In this document: in pieces, positions 1 to 7,621 of the stretch
Layout of the letters: each line of letters starts with the position of its first letter
How positions within the stretch are numbered: position 1 is the first letter of the stretch
The notes under the pieces: model-generated
What the model was told of the DNA's origin: nothing
Seen by the model: only the letters and a program-made list of their open reading frames with translations
Database searches by the model: none
Translations under genes and position numbers: made by a program
Assembly (NCBI GenBank): GCA_039028315.1
Contig: JBCCIH010000017.1
Coordinates: 1-18,384 of the forward strand
Length of the DNA stretch: 18,384 bases
Reading direction: 5' to 3'
Source: Thermodesulfobacteriota bacterium
GTDB taxonomy: Bacteria > Desulfobacterota_D > UBA1144 > Nemesobacterales > UBA2774

Positions 1-192
1 AGGCCAGTGATTTATACACTTATTCCTATGATCTTTTTAGTGCTTATGACTATTGCTTCAATGATCTATAATTTTAAGGTCTTTATGCATAAACCACTTC
101 TACTTACTCTCTCGGCAGTAATTCTTGCGCTTTCAATCTGGCTGTTGCTTGAGGCATATTTAGCATATAAAAACCAAAAGTCCGCAAAATAA
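1..192 (+). CDS. Carbon starvation protein CstA-like transporter, C-terminal end (partial)
   Basis: The reading frame is open from base 1 and ends with TAA at 190-192, so only the last 63 residues of a longer gene are present. They form two hydrophobic helices: the first follows an Arg-Pro-Val-Ile-Tyr-Thr-Leu-Ile-Pro-Met segment and the second ends at Leu-Leu-Leu-Glu-Ala. A short polar tail (Asn-Gln-Lys-Ser-Ala-Lys) follows. The 'YTLIPM' helix and the 'WLLLEA' ending resemble from memory the C-terminus of CstA-family inner-membrane carriers, which take up peptides or pyruvate during carbon limitation. The GTG at position 7 is an internal Val, not a start. Because only two helices are visible, another polytopic carrier is possible. 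Confidence 0.5.
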   Translation, partial: RPVIYTLIPMIFLVLMTIASMIYNFKVFMHKPLLLTLSAVILALSIWLLLEAYLAYKNQKSAK

Positions 193-230
193 TATTGTAC
201 TTATGAATCCTTTTCTTCTTATAAGGCGTA

Positions 231-236
231 TATAAT
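231..236 (+). promoter_or_regulatory. Candidate -10 box for msrA
   Basis: A perfect TATAAT lies in the 97-bp gap between the transporter stop and msrA, about 53 bp before the ATG. No good -35 is present at 16-18 bp upstream (the bases there are T/C-rich), so this is a weak call based on the -10 alone. Confidence 0.3.
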
Positions 237-289
237 TTACAAATGTGAAGTTGTACAAAATTGCGTAGTATTAAACTAGGAGAAAAACA

Positions 290-946
290 ATGAAACGAAA
301 AATTTTTATAGTTCTTGGAATATTGGTTCTTGCGCAGGGGTATCATCTATTTGCAAACTCCTACGATGAAGAAGCTGATATTAAGGTAAGAAAAGAGGCC
401 AGAGCAAATGAAAATTACGAAAGGGCTGTTTTTGCAGGTGGATGTTTTTGGTGCATGCAGCCGCCTTTTGATTATTTAGACGGCGTAGTTACAACGACAG
501 TTGGATTTACCGGGGGCCCAGAGAAAAGCCCTACATATAAAGAAGTAGCTTATGGCAGAACAGGTCACACTGAGGCAGTAGAAGTTATCTATGATCCAAA
601 GAAAATATCTTATGACAAACTCTTATCAATATTTTGGATGAGTTTTGATCCTACCGATGGCGAAGGACAGTTTTATGATAGAGGTAGTCAATACAGGCCA
701 GGAGTTTTTTACTTAAATGAAGATCAGAAAAAACAAGCTCTGGCATCAAAGAAAAGTCTAGAAAAATCAGGAAGATTCGCTGAACCTATAGCAGTTGAAA
801 TAACCGAGTTTGATGTTTTTTGGGACTCTGAGGAATATCATCAAAAATACTATCTTAAAAAACCTGCTCACTATAAGTCATATAGGATCGGATCTGGCAG
901 GGATAAATTTATTAAAAAACATTGGGGCAGTCAGGCCAAAAAATAG
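290..946 (+). CDS. msrA: Peptide-methionine (S)-S-oxide reductase MsrA, exported
   Basis: MsrA reduces the S-epimer of methionine sulfoxide in proteins. The signature Gly-Gly-Cys-Phe-Trp-Cys is at residues 50-55, with Cys52 as the expected nucleophile. The conserved Gly-Phe-Thr-Gly-Gly, Gly-His-Thr-Glu-Ala-Val and late Tyr-His-Gln-Lys-Tyr motifs are all present. Cys52 and Cys55 are the only cysteines, so the C-terminal resolving cysteines of E. coli-type enzymes are missing; Cys55 may resolve, or reduction may be direct. The N-terminus (Lys-Arg-Lys, a hydrophobic stretch to about residue 20, then Ala-Asn-Ser) looks like a Sec signal, which points to the periplasm. The ATG has AGGAG (278-282) seven bases upstream. 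No MsrB partner is seen in the window. The thioredoxin gene at 11285 is cytoplasmic and unlikely to serve it directly. Confidence 0.93.
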   Translation: MKRKIFIVLGILVLAQGYHLFANSYDEEADIKVRKEARANENYERAVFAGGCFWCMQPPFDYLDGVVTTTVGFTGGPEKSPTYKEVAYGRTGHTEAVEVIYDPKKISYDKLLSIFWMSFDPTDGEGQFYDRGSQYRPGVFYLNEDQKKQALASKKSLEKSGRFAEPIAVEITEFDVFWDSEEYHQKYYLKKPAHYKSYRIGSGRDKFIKKHWGSQAKK

Positions 947-959
947 GCTCTAATTTAAC

Positions 960-989
960 TTGCAAAAGTTTAATCTTAATCCGTATAAT
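960..989 (+). promoter_or_regulatory. Promoter of the CAP-domain lipoprotein gene
   Basis: TTGCAA (960-965), an 18-bp spacer and a perfect TATAAT (984-989) lie directly before the ATG at 994. Only four bases separate the -10 box from the ATG, so the transcript would start at or next to the A of the start codon. This implies a leaderless mRNA, which agrees with the absence of any Shine-Dalgarno sequence. Confidence 0.5.
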
Positions 990-993
990 ATAG

Positions 994-1554
994 ATGTTGA
1001 ACAAGTTGATAGGGTTGGTTGCGCTTCTGTGTTTACTCTATAGCTGCAGCGCTTCTAACGAGATAAAGCATGTCTTGGCTAACGATTCTTACCGCTGTGA
1101 AGAATTTGATGTAACTAAGCAGAGAATGTTAAGCCTAATTAACCGCGCAAGAGCTAAGAGCAGAAACTGCGGCTATAAAATTTATACCTCAGCACCACAG
1201 GTAACCTGGAACCCTACATTAGCCAGGGCCGCGCTTGATCATTCAGTTGATATGGCTACAAAGAACTTTGTAAGCCACCAGGGCTCAGACGGTAACGACG
1301 TAACAGATAGGGTCCAAGAAGTGGGCTATAGCTGGCTCTTGGTTGGTGAGAATATTTCGGCAGGCCGAGAAGATTCTTCAGATGTTGTTGCCGCATGGCT
1401 AGATAGCCCAGTACACTGTGAGAATATTATGAAGCAAGGCTTTACAGAAATAGGGGCTGCGTGTTTTCATAATAAAGATACAAAATATAAAACATTTTGG
1501 ACTGTTGTATTTGGATCCCCAAAGCTAACTCAAAACCGAGTTAATCTTCAATAA
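994..1554 (+). CDS. CAP/SCP1-domain (PR-1-like) lipoprotein
   Basis: The 186-residue product starts with a short basic/hydrophobic segment and a lipobox-like Leu-Tyr-Ser-Cys with Cys18 as the lipid anchor. The rest is a CAP domain (about 42-175): an N-terminal helix Leu-Ser-Leu-Ile-Asn-Arg-Ala-Arg, then Ala-Leu-Asp-His-Ser (His83), Ser-His-Gln-Gly (His95), Gly-Glu-Asn-Ile (Glu119) and Ser-Pro-Val-His (His141). His83, Glu119 and His141 fit the cavity residues of the family. Cys35, Cys59, Cys142 and Cys157 could form two disulfides outside the cytoplasm. Bacterial CAP proteins are secreted or surface proteins and few have a known substrate. The ATG is chosen because it follows a TATAAT box at leaderless distance. 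The 3' end overlaps the convergent cyclase gene by 14 bp. Confidence 0.85.
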   Translation: MLNKLIGLVALLCLLYSCSASNEIKHVLANDSYRCEEFDVTKQRMLSLINRARAKSRNCGYKIYTSAPQVTWNPTLARAALDHSVDMATKNFVSHQGSDGNDVTDRVQEVGYSWLLVGENISAGREDSSDVVAAWLDSPVHCENIMKQGFTEIGAACFHNKDTKYKTFWTVVFGSPKLTQNRVNLQ

Positions 1555-2311
1555 TTGCTATTGGTCTTACCCATCCGGCGCTAGCATCTTTTATCTTGAT
1601 AGGAGGGCATACAACTTTAAAACCGGATGGCGGAAGCAGTTCAAGATTAGCAAGTTTTTCTATCTGGCAATATTCCTTTTCTATACCTGCAAAATGTGCG
1701 CCCCAAATTACGCTAGAATCTCCGGTTTCTTTAAATTCCTCAACCATTGCCCAAAACGGCCTATCCCAACCGGCTGAATCAGTCCCCATTACTTTGACTC
1801 CTTTCTCACAAAGCCATAGTGTGGACTCTTTTGAGAGTCCCGGAAAATCAGACCAGTATTCTTTTGTTCCCCACAGCTTATCTGCGCCTGTCATGACTAG
1901 TACTATATCAAAGGGCTCTATTTCATATTTAATTTGATGAAGGGCTTTTTTTAGATCCCAGCTTGTTATAAGTTCTCCAGGCCTTTTATGCCTCATATCA
2001 ATTACAACCCCATTTCCATAAAACCACTCAACCGGCAGCTCATCTATAGTTTTGGCTTGTTCTCCCTCTGATTCCGGATGGTAGTGCCATGGCGCATCCA
2101 TATGGGTGCCGACATGTGTTCCGAGTGTTACATACTCATTTGCCCAACCCAACCCTTTTGGTAGATCCTCTTTCTCGCACTCAAACCGCATCATCATATA
2201 CTCAGCAGTATCTTGGTGTTTTTCATATTCGATTTTCAGCTTTTGGTGTTCAGGCCCAGGTGCAGGCTCTATATTTATGCTAAGGTCTATAATGCGCATA
2301 TTAGAGGGCAT
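1541..2311 (-). CDS. Cyclase-family (kynurenine formamidase-like) metal-dependent hydrolase
   Basis: The 256-residue protein belongs to the cyclase/KynB superfamily. The signature Gly-Thr-His-Val-Gly-Thr-His-Met-Asp-Ala-Pro covers residues 64-74, giving the metal ligands His66, His70 and Asp72, followed by Trp-His-Tyr-His-Pro. The second half of the site is His207 with Glu218. Family members hydrolyse N-formylkynurenine, isatin or other amide-like substrates, or have unknown substrates. No kynurenine-pathway genes are nearby, so the substrate is open. The ATG at 2311 follows a TATAAT by six bases; an ATG four codons later (2299) is an alternative start. It differs from the second cyclase at 12701 by longer loops and many aromatic residues near the site. 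The 3' end overlaps the CAP gene by 14 bp. Confidence 0.85.
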   Translation of the reverse strand: MPSNMRIIDLSINIEPAPGPEHQKLKIEYEKHQDTAEYMMMRFECEKEDLPKGLGWANEYVTLGTHVGTHMDAPWHYHPESEGEQAKTIDELPVEWFYGNGVVIDMRHKRPGELITSWDLKKALHQIKYEIEPFDIVLVMTGADKLWGTKEYWSDFPGLSKESTLWLCEKGVKVMGTDSAGWDRPFWAMVEEFKETGDSSVIWGAHFAGIEKEYCQIEKLANLELLPPSGFKVVCPPIKIKDASAGWVRPIAIIED

Positions 2312-2351
2312 AGTCCTATTATATGATAATTCTGGTTAATATAAAAGTGAG
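2312..2351. promoter_or_regulatory. 40-bp divergent promoter region with two start-proximal -10 boxes
   Basis: The whole gap between two divergent starts is 40 bp. On the minus strand TATAAT occupies 2323-2318, six bases before the cyclase ATG. On the plus strand TATAAA occupies 2340-2345, six bases before the aldo/keto reductase ATG. Both placements fit transcripts that begin at the start codon. The -35 regions are poor. A GTGAG directly before the plus-strand ATG is too close to act as a normal ribosome-binding site. Confidence 0.4.
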
Positions 2352-3329
2352 ATGAGTACTACTTATAATAACTTAAGAAAGCTCGGTGGATCTGAGTTAA
2401 TGGTATCCCCGGTTGGTCTAGGGTGTCTTCAATTTAGCCGCGGAAAAGGAATCTCGGGCACGATGTGGCCAAGTTTAAGCAGGGAAGATATTAGATCAAT
2501 CGTTGAAATTTCCATCAAAGGCGGTGTTAACTGGTTTGATACTGCAGAGCTATACGGGTGGGGTGAGTCAGAAAGAGCCCTATCGTCTGCAATATCTGAT
2601 CTCAAAATAGATCAAAGCGAAATAGTTGTTGCCACGAAGTGGTGGCCGCTATTTAGAACCTCAAGCTCAATAACCAAAACTATAGATGACAGAATTACAG
2701 CCCTGAATATAGAAAAAATTGATCTATATCAGATACACAATTCTTTTTCATTCTCAAGTGTTCAATCAGAAATCAAAGAGATGGCGAAGTTGGTTGATGA
2801 AGGCAAAGTCAGATATGTCGGCGTGAGTAACTTCTCAGCCAGTAAAATGCGTAAAGCTCATAAGGAACTTTCAAATTATGGGTTTAAACTAACAACTAAC
2901 CAGGTTAATTACAGTCTTTTAAAAAGAGATATAGAAACAAATGGGGTATTGGATACTGCCAAAGAGCTTGGTATTTCTTTGATCGCATATTCGCCGTTGG
3001 GAAGAGGGCTGCTAACGGGCAAGTTCCACGATAACCCGAAGTTGATAAAAAAAAGACATATATTCAGAAGGTTGTATGCATCTCTTAATGAGCGAAAGAT
3101 TAATAAATCAAGGCCTGTCATAAATGCTCTGAAAAGTATAGCTCTTAAATACCAAGTTACACCTTCTCAAGTCGCACTTAACTGGGTTATTAATTCAAAT
3201 GGTGAAACTATTGTTGCAATTCCGGGAGCTACCACAAGAGGTCAGGCTTCAGATAATGCTGGAGCAATGAGTTTTGAACTTTCACAAGACGATATAGTTT
3301 ATTTAAATGATGTATCTTCTTTAGTCTGA
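2352..3329 (+). CDS. Aldo/keto reductase
   Basis: This is a 325-residue NADPH-dependent oxidoreductase with the AKR (alpha/beta)8 barrel fold. The catalytic tetrad is visible as Asp63 and Tyr68 (Phe-Asp-Thr-Ala-Glu-Leu-Tyr-Gly), Lys96 (Ala-Thr-Lys-Trp) and His129 (Tyr-Gln-Ile-His-Asn). Gly-Leu-Gly-Cys follows the first strands, Gly-Val-Ser-Asn-Phe is in the middle, and the C-terminal Ile-Pro-Gly-Ala-Thr-Thr with Gln and Asn downstream is the cofactor-phosphate segment. Such enzymes reduce aldehydes, ketones or sugars in the cytoplasm; the substrate cannot be read from the sequence. The ATG starts six bases after a TATAAA box. Its last 9 bp overlap the end of the convergent nucleotidase gene, so there is no room for a separate terminator. 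Confidence 0.92.
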   Translation: MSTTYNNLRKLGGSELMVSPVGLGCLQFSRGKGISGTMWPSLSREDIRSIVEISIKGGVNWFDTAELYGWGESERALSSAISDLKIDQSEIVVATKWWPLFRTSSSITKTIDDRITALNIEKIDLYQIHNSFSFSSVQSEIKEMAKLVDEGKVRYVGVSNFSASKMRKAHKELSNYGFKLTTNQVNYSLLKRDIETNGVLDTAKELGISLIAYSPLGRGLLTGKFHDNPKLIKKRHIFRRLYASLNERKINKSRPVINALKSIALKYQVTPSQVALNWVINSNGETIVAIPGATTRGQASDNAGAMSFELSQDDIVYLNDVSSLV

Positions 3330-4313
3330 GTTAAGAACTTCAACAACAGCCGATATTACCAGCTCATGCAGCTCACCGTTTGTACCAACTATTCCTTTAT
3401 TGTCGGCAAGGGTTCTGCCTTTTGAGAAGTCTAAGTTGTTTCCATAAATATCCGATACCCTTCCGCCTGCTTCGCTGACTATTATTGAACCTGCTGCATG
3501 GTCCCATATCTTTTCTGAGTAATCTTTCCTGGTCGGGAGTCTTAGATAAATTGAAGCATCACCTCTAGCAATAACCGCATACTTACACTGGCTATCAATT
3601 CTAATAGGTTCTGCTGTTACGCCAAGTATTTGAGAGATTTTCTCTGAATCACTGTGTGATGAATGCGCAGATTCTACCGACTCGCAAAAAGGCGCGTATG
3701 ATGGATGCTCTATATCTGAAACCTCAACCTTATCACTTCTCTCGCTTTCTATATGCTCAGCCGATGATCCACTTCCCTTTACAGCGCTGTAAATTAATCC
3801 GGTCTCGCTGTCACTTTTATTTAGGTCAGCGCTTAGATTTGGACATCCCAACACCCCCAAAACAACTTCTCCATTTTCAATAAGAGCAAGTGCTACTGCA
3901 TACTGCTCACCCCTTAGAAATCCTTTTGTTCCGTCTATTGGATCAAGTGTCCAGAACCTGCCCACTGCCCCTCCTTGGTATCCACCCCTATCTATAATAG
4001 AATGAATTTCATCCTCTCTAAGCTCGGGAAGAACCTCGGATACATACTCATAGACTTTGCGGCTTAAAAACTCACCTTCTTTTTTTCTTAGCTCTACCGA
4101 ATCTTCTTCTGCTACAACGGGGTCATTGGGAAATGCTTTCATTAGTTCGTGGCAAATAATTGTTTGCGCTCCAAAGTCCGCTACAGTAACGGGGGACTTA
4201 TCTTTCTTTGTCATAGTCTCTTCTGATACTAATGATGCCTGTACTTTTGTGCAAAGCCTGCAAGCTTTCTTAACAGCATCAATGGCGGTTCTTAGTTCGT
4301 TTTCATATTTCAT
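3321..4313 (-). CDS. 3'(2'),5'-bisphosphate nucleotidase, HAL2-type
   Basis: The product should hydrolyse 3'-phosphoadenosine 5'-phosphate (PAP) to AMP and so clear the by-product of sulfate activation or sulfotransfer. It belongs to the Mg-dependent, Li-sensitive inositol monophosphatase superfamily. Visible motifs are Asp-Lys-Ser-Pro-Val-Thr-Val-Ala-Asp (38-46), Val-Ala-Glu-Glu-Asp (67-71), Trp-Thr-Leu-Asp-Pro-Ile-Asp-Gly-Thr (121-129, with metal ligands Asp124 and Asp127) and Ile-Trp-Asp-His-Ala-Ala-Gly (269-275, Asp271). At 330 residues it is closer to the yeast/cyanobacterial HAL2 type than to the shorter CysQ type. GGAGA precedes the ATG by about six bases. It lies 99 bp downstream of the RND gene on the same strand and could be read from that operon. 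No sulfate assimilation genes are in the window. Confidence 0.85.
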   Translation of the reverse strand: MKYENELRTAIDAVKKACRLCTKVQASLVSEETMTKKDKSPVTVADFGAQTIICHELMKAFPNDPVVAEEDSVELRKKEGEFLSRKVYEYVSEVLPELREDEIHSIIDRGGYQGGAVGRFWTLDPIDGTKGFLRGEQYAVALALIENGEVVLGVLGCPNLSADLNKSDSETGLIYSAVKGSGSSAEHIESERSDKVEVSDIEHPSYAPFCESVESAHSSHSDSEKISQILGVTAEPIRIDSQCKYAVIARGDASIYLRLPTRKDYSEKIWDHAAGSIIVSEAGGRVSDIYGNNLDFSKGRTLADNKGIVGTNGELHELVISAVVEVLNSD

Positions 4314-4412
4314 AAAATTCTCCGGATTTATCTAATGGCGATACATTTTACCATTTAAGAGAAAACACAAAAGACCAGTTATCAAAATACTGTAATTCTC
4401 TAATAATAGCGA

Positions 4413-7400
4413 TTACTTAGAAGGAGCCAGGCCTTTTGTTCCTCCCCTTATTTTGGAGAACCACTGTGAAAAATTAATCTTTGCATCAAGAACAAGGCTA
4501 AATACAGATGGAACTAATATTAGAGTAAACATTGTAGAAACTAATAGGCCGCCAACTACTACGCTTCCAAGGCCTCTGTAGAACTCTGAACCCGATCCTG
4601 GAAGAATTATAAGTGGCAGCATACCGAATACACTTGTTGTTGTACTCATAAATATCGGCCTTATTCTAGACCTAACTGATTCAACTATCGCTTCTTTATG
4701 CTTCATCGCATGGTCTCTTATATTATTTAGAGACTGATGCACAATTAGGATTGCATTATTTACAACAATACCGATTAATATTACAAACCCTAGCATAGTT
4801 AGTATGTTTAAAGGCATGTAAATAAATAGGTTTAGAACAAAAAGTCCCAAAAATCCGCCAAATGCAGCAAGTGGAACGCTGAACATGATAACAAGCGGAT
4901 ATAGGAAACTTTCAAATAAAGATGCCATAAGCAAAAAGGCAATAATGGCAGCTAGAATGAAATTCCACTGAAGCGCCTGTCGTGTTTTTGTTAGATCATC
5001 GGCCGAACCAGTAAGGATTGCATCATAAGCACCCGACAATTCTCCACTTTGAATTAAAGGGGCAAGAATTTCGCCATTTATAACCTCAATAGCTGTTTCT
5101 AGAGGCATTTGCTCTGGTGGGATAACAGATATTGCAATTGTTCTCTGTCTTTCATAGTGGTTAATCTGCTCTGGTCCTGTGGTTACATTAACATCAGCAA
5201 TTGATCCTAGCGTGAGCATCTTTCCGCCTTCAGTGTTTATCATCAGATCTTCAATTTCATGGGTTCTACTAGCGTATTCATCCATACCTCTTAGAGTTAA
5301 ATCAATTTCATCTCCGTCAAGCTGATACTCACTTATAGTAGCACCGTCGACAAGAGCATTTAACATAAAGCCAAGCTCTTGATTTGTAATACCAACATCA
5401 GAGGCACGTTCTCTGTTTAGTACCAACTGCACCTCTGGATTGCCCAGGTCTAAACTAGGAATAGGGCGAACCTGTCCTTCAGGGATTTTCTCCATTGCGA
5501 GGAAAAATACCTTTTGAGCGATTCCTACAAGTTGTTCTAAATCTGGTCCTGTAATTTGGATATTTATAGAGCGACCCTCACCTATTCCTCTTTGAAAAAT
5601 ACTTGATTGATTAACAATAGCTATCATTCCTGGTATTTGCCTAAGTGCAGTATGCATTGGAGGCATAAGACCTTTTACCTCATCAGATTTCCTTGCCCTT
5701 GCTCCCATAAATGCCTGACGACCAGTGGCTACATAAAAGAAATGTTCCATGAGTGGACCATCAAGTTCCTGGGCTTGTTCTGATCCAACTTCTGCCTCCC
5801 AGTAGCGGCGCAAATCTTCTTCGATGCCGATGCCTATGTCTGTAAATTCGCCTATGTTATATCCTGGTGGAGGTATCAATATACCAAATACAAGGTTGCG
5901 ATTTCCCTCAGGAAGGTACTCAGTCTTTGGCATCATTATCCAACTTAGCAATATTGCTCCAATTGTAAATGTTAATACAACTAATATTCTGGTTCGTGTT
6001 GTTGAGAGTATATGTGATACGAGATTAGAAATTGCAATTGAAACTGACTCAGCCCTATTTGTTATTCCCCATAAATTTGTAAAGTTCCGACCAGGTTTTG
6101 GTTTTACTACGCTTAAAATTTTCGCTGATATAGTTGGAATCACAGTAATCGATACTATAAGACTCAATATTACCGAGACACTAATTGCAATGGCGATATC
6201 CCTGAATAACTGACCTGCTTGATCTTGTACAAATATTACAGGTACGAAAACAGCTGCTGTTGTAAGAGTACTTGCAAGAACTGCTCCCCAAACTTCAACT
6301 GTTCCATCATATGCAGCCTGAACACGGGATTTGCCCATTTGCATATGCCGGTAAATGTTTTCTAACACTACAATTGAGTTGTCTATTACCATACCAACTG
6401 CAAATGCCATACCTGCAAGACTAATTACATTAATAGTTCTTCCTAATGCAGACATTACAACAAATGTTCCGATAATGCTTATGGGTATGGCCGTAGCTAC
6501 AATAAGAGTTGAACTAGCACTTCGAAGAAAGAACAGCAGCACTAGTACCGCAAGAAGACCACCGATAATTAAGTTTTGTTGTACTAGGTCAATTGCGCGA
6601 ACTATATAACTTGTTTCTTCATATACGTTGAACATTCGGAGGTCAAGTTTCTGAAGCTCTCCTTGATTAAGTTCATCCATAGCCTCGATAAGACCAGCCA
6701 TGACATCTATTGAGTTAGCTCCGCTTTCTTTAACAGCATTTATCGCGATTGCCGGCTCACCATTTTGACGCACCGCGTAGTCGGCATCTTTATACCCTAA
6801 AGAAACATTAGCCACGTCTCTAACGTATACTGGGGCTCCGTTTTTCCTTGTAATTATTACGTTCTCTATATCTTGGGGAGATGTATATTCGCCTACTGTT
6901 CTGACTATGTAGCGTCTTTTACCTTCATCAAAATCTCCGGCGCTATAGTTGTCGTTATCACTCCTAATGGCATCAGCCATCTCATTAATTGTGATCCCTC
7001 TGGCAGCCAGTGCGTTCGGATCAACAACTACCTGCATTTCACGCTCGTATCCGCCAAATACATTAGATGATCCGACCCCGGAAACCCTTTCAAATCTTGG
7101 TTTTATAAAATCATTTGCAAAATCATGATATTGGTAAATATCAACTATATTGCCTTCTTTGGGTTTTAAGATAAACCAAGCCATTGCGCTTGCGCCGACA
7201 TCCGTAGTTAGAATCACTGGCTGATCTACATTATCCGGATATTCTTGGACTTGGTTTAGTTTGTTTGATACATCTACAACAGCGGCATCAATGTCTGTGC
7301 CAATAGCAAATTCTAAAACAATATTGCCTGATGAGTCCTGGCTCTCACTGGTCATCTCAACTAAATTATCCAATGTCTTTAACTCATCTTCTTGTTCTCG

Positions 7401-7592
7401 GATAATTTCTGTTTCTATCTCTTGAGGGCTAGCACCTTCCCAGAATGTATTTACGGAAATAATAGGCTTGTCGACATCGGGAGTTAGCTGTACTGGGATG
7501 TTAAATAATGCAATAAATCCAAAGAGTACAATGAATATTACGCCAACAGCCACACTAACGGGCTTTTTAATAGAAGTATCAACTAATTTCAT
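4413..7592 (-). CDS. RND multidrug efflux permease (HAE1/AcrB-like)
   Basis: The 1059-residue product is the inner-membrane pump of a tripartite efflux system. It has the RND layout: helix 1 at about 12-31, a large periplasmic loop, helices 2-6 from about 340 to 495, an amphipathic segment and helix 7 near 535-553, a second periplasmic loop, and helices 8-12 from about 875 to 1037. The helix-4 motif reads Gly-Met-Val-Ile-Asp-Asn-Ser-Ile-Val-Val-Leu-Glu-Asn (400-412), so AcrB Asp407-Asp408 corresponds to Asp404-Asn405. In helix 10 the AcrB Lys940 position is Asn945 (Ile-Val-Val-Asn-Asn-Ala). The proton relay therefore differs from AcrB. An AGGGGA about 10 bases upstream supports the ATG. It starts 29 bp after the adaptor stop, in one operon with the adaptor and TetR genes. 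Confidence 0.95.
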   Translation of the reverse strand: MKLVDTSIKKPVSVAVGVIFIVLFGFIALFNIPVQLTPDVDKPIISVNTFWEGASPQEIETEIIREQEDELKTLDNLVEMTSESQDSSGNIVLEFAIGTDIDAAVVDVSNKLNQVQEYPDNVDQPVILTTDVGASAMAWFILKPKEGNIVDIYQYHDFANDFIKPRFERVSGVGSSNVFGGYEREMQVVVDPNALAARGITINEMADAIRSDNDNYSAGDFDEGKRRYIVRTVGEYTSPQDIENVIITRKNGAPVYVRDVANVSLGYKDADYAVRQNGEPAIAINAVKESGANSIDVMAGLIEAMDELNQGELQKLDLRMFNVYEETSYIVRAIDLVQQNLIIGGLLAVLVLLFFLRSASSTLIVATAIPISIIGTFVVMSALGRTINVISLAGMAFAVGMVIDNSIVVLENIYRHMQMGKSRVQAAYDGTVEVWGAVLASTLTTAAVFVPVIFVQDQAGQLFRDIAIAISVSVILSLIVSITVIPTISAKILSVVKPKPGRNFTNLWGITNRAESVSIAISNLVSHILSTTRTRILVVLTFTIGAILLSWIMMPKTEYLPEGNRNLVFGILIPPPGYNIGEFTDIGIGIEEDLRRYWEAEVGSEQAQELDGPLMEHFFYVATGRQAFMGARARKSDEVKGLMPPMHTALRQIPGMIAIVNQSSIFQRGIGEGRSINIQITGPDLEQLVGIAQKVFFLAMEKIPEGQVRPIPSLDLGNPEVQLVLNRERASDVGITNQELGFMLNALVDGATISEYQLDGDEIDLTLRGMDEYASRTHEIEDLMINTEGGKMLTLGSIADVNVTTGPEQINHYERQRTIAISVIPPEQMPLETAIEVINGEILAPLIQSGELSGAYDAILTGSADDLTKTRQALQWNFILAAIIAFLLMASLFESFLYPLVIMFSVPLAAFGGFLGLFVLNLFIYMPLNILTMLGFVILIGIVVNNAILIVHQSLNNIRDHAMKHKEAIVESVRSRIRPIFMSTTTSVFGMLPLIILPGSGSEFYRGLGSVVVGGLLVSTMFTLILVPSVFSLVLDAKINFSQWFSKIRGGTKGLAPSK

Positions 7593-7621
7593 TTAGATAG
7601 AGTCCCCTTACTCTGAATTGC

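Noticed and set aside
104..346. 80-codon minus-strand frame across the transporter end and msrA start
   Set aside because: It overlaps two better-supported plus-strand genes and has no domain or ribosome-binding site.
4314..4412. Terminator between the RND and nucleotidase genes
   Set aside because: I found no stem with a following U-run in these 99 bp, so read-through into the nucleotidase gene cannot be excluded.
5824..6609. Open frames on the plus strand opposite the RND gene
   Set aside because: They lie within a clearly coding RND permease, have no ribosome-binding site and show no recognisable domain; they are antisense shadows.
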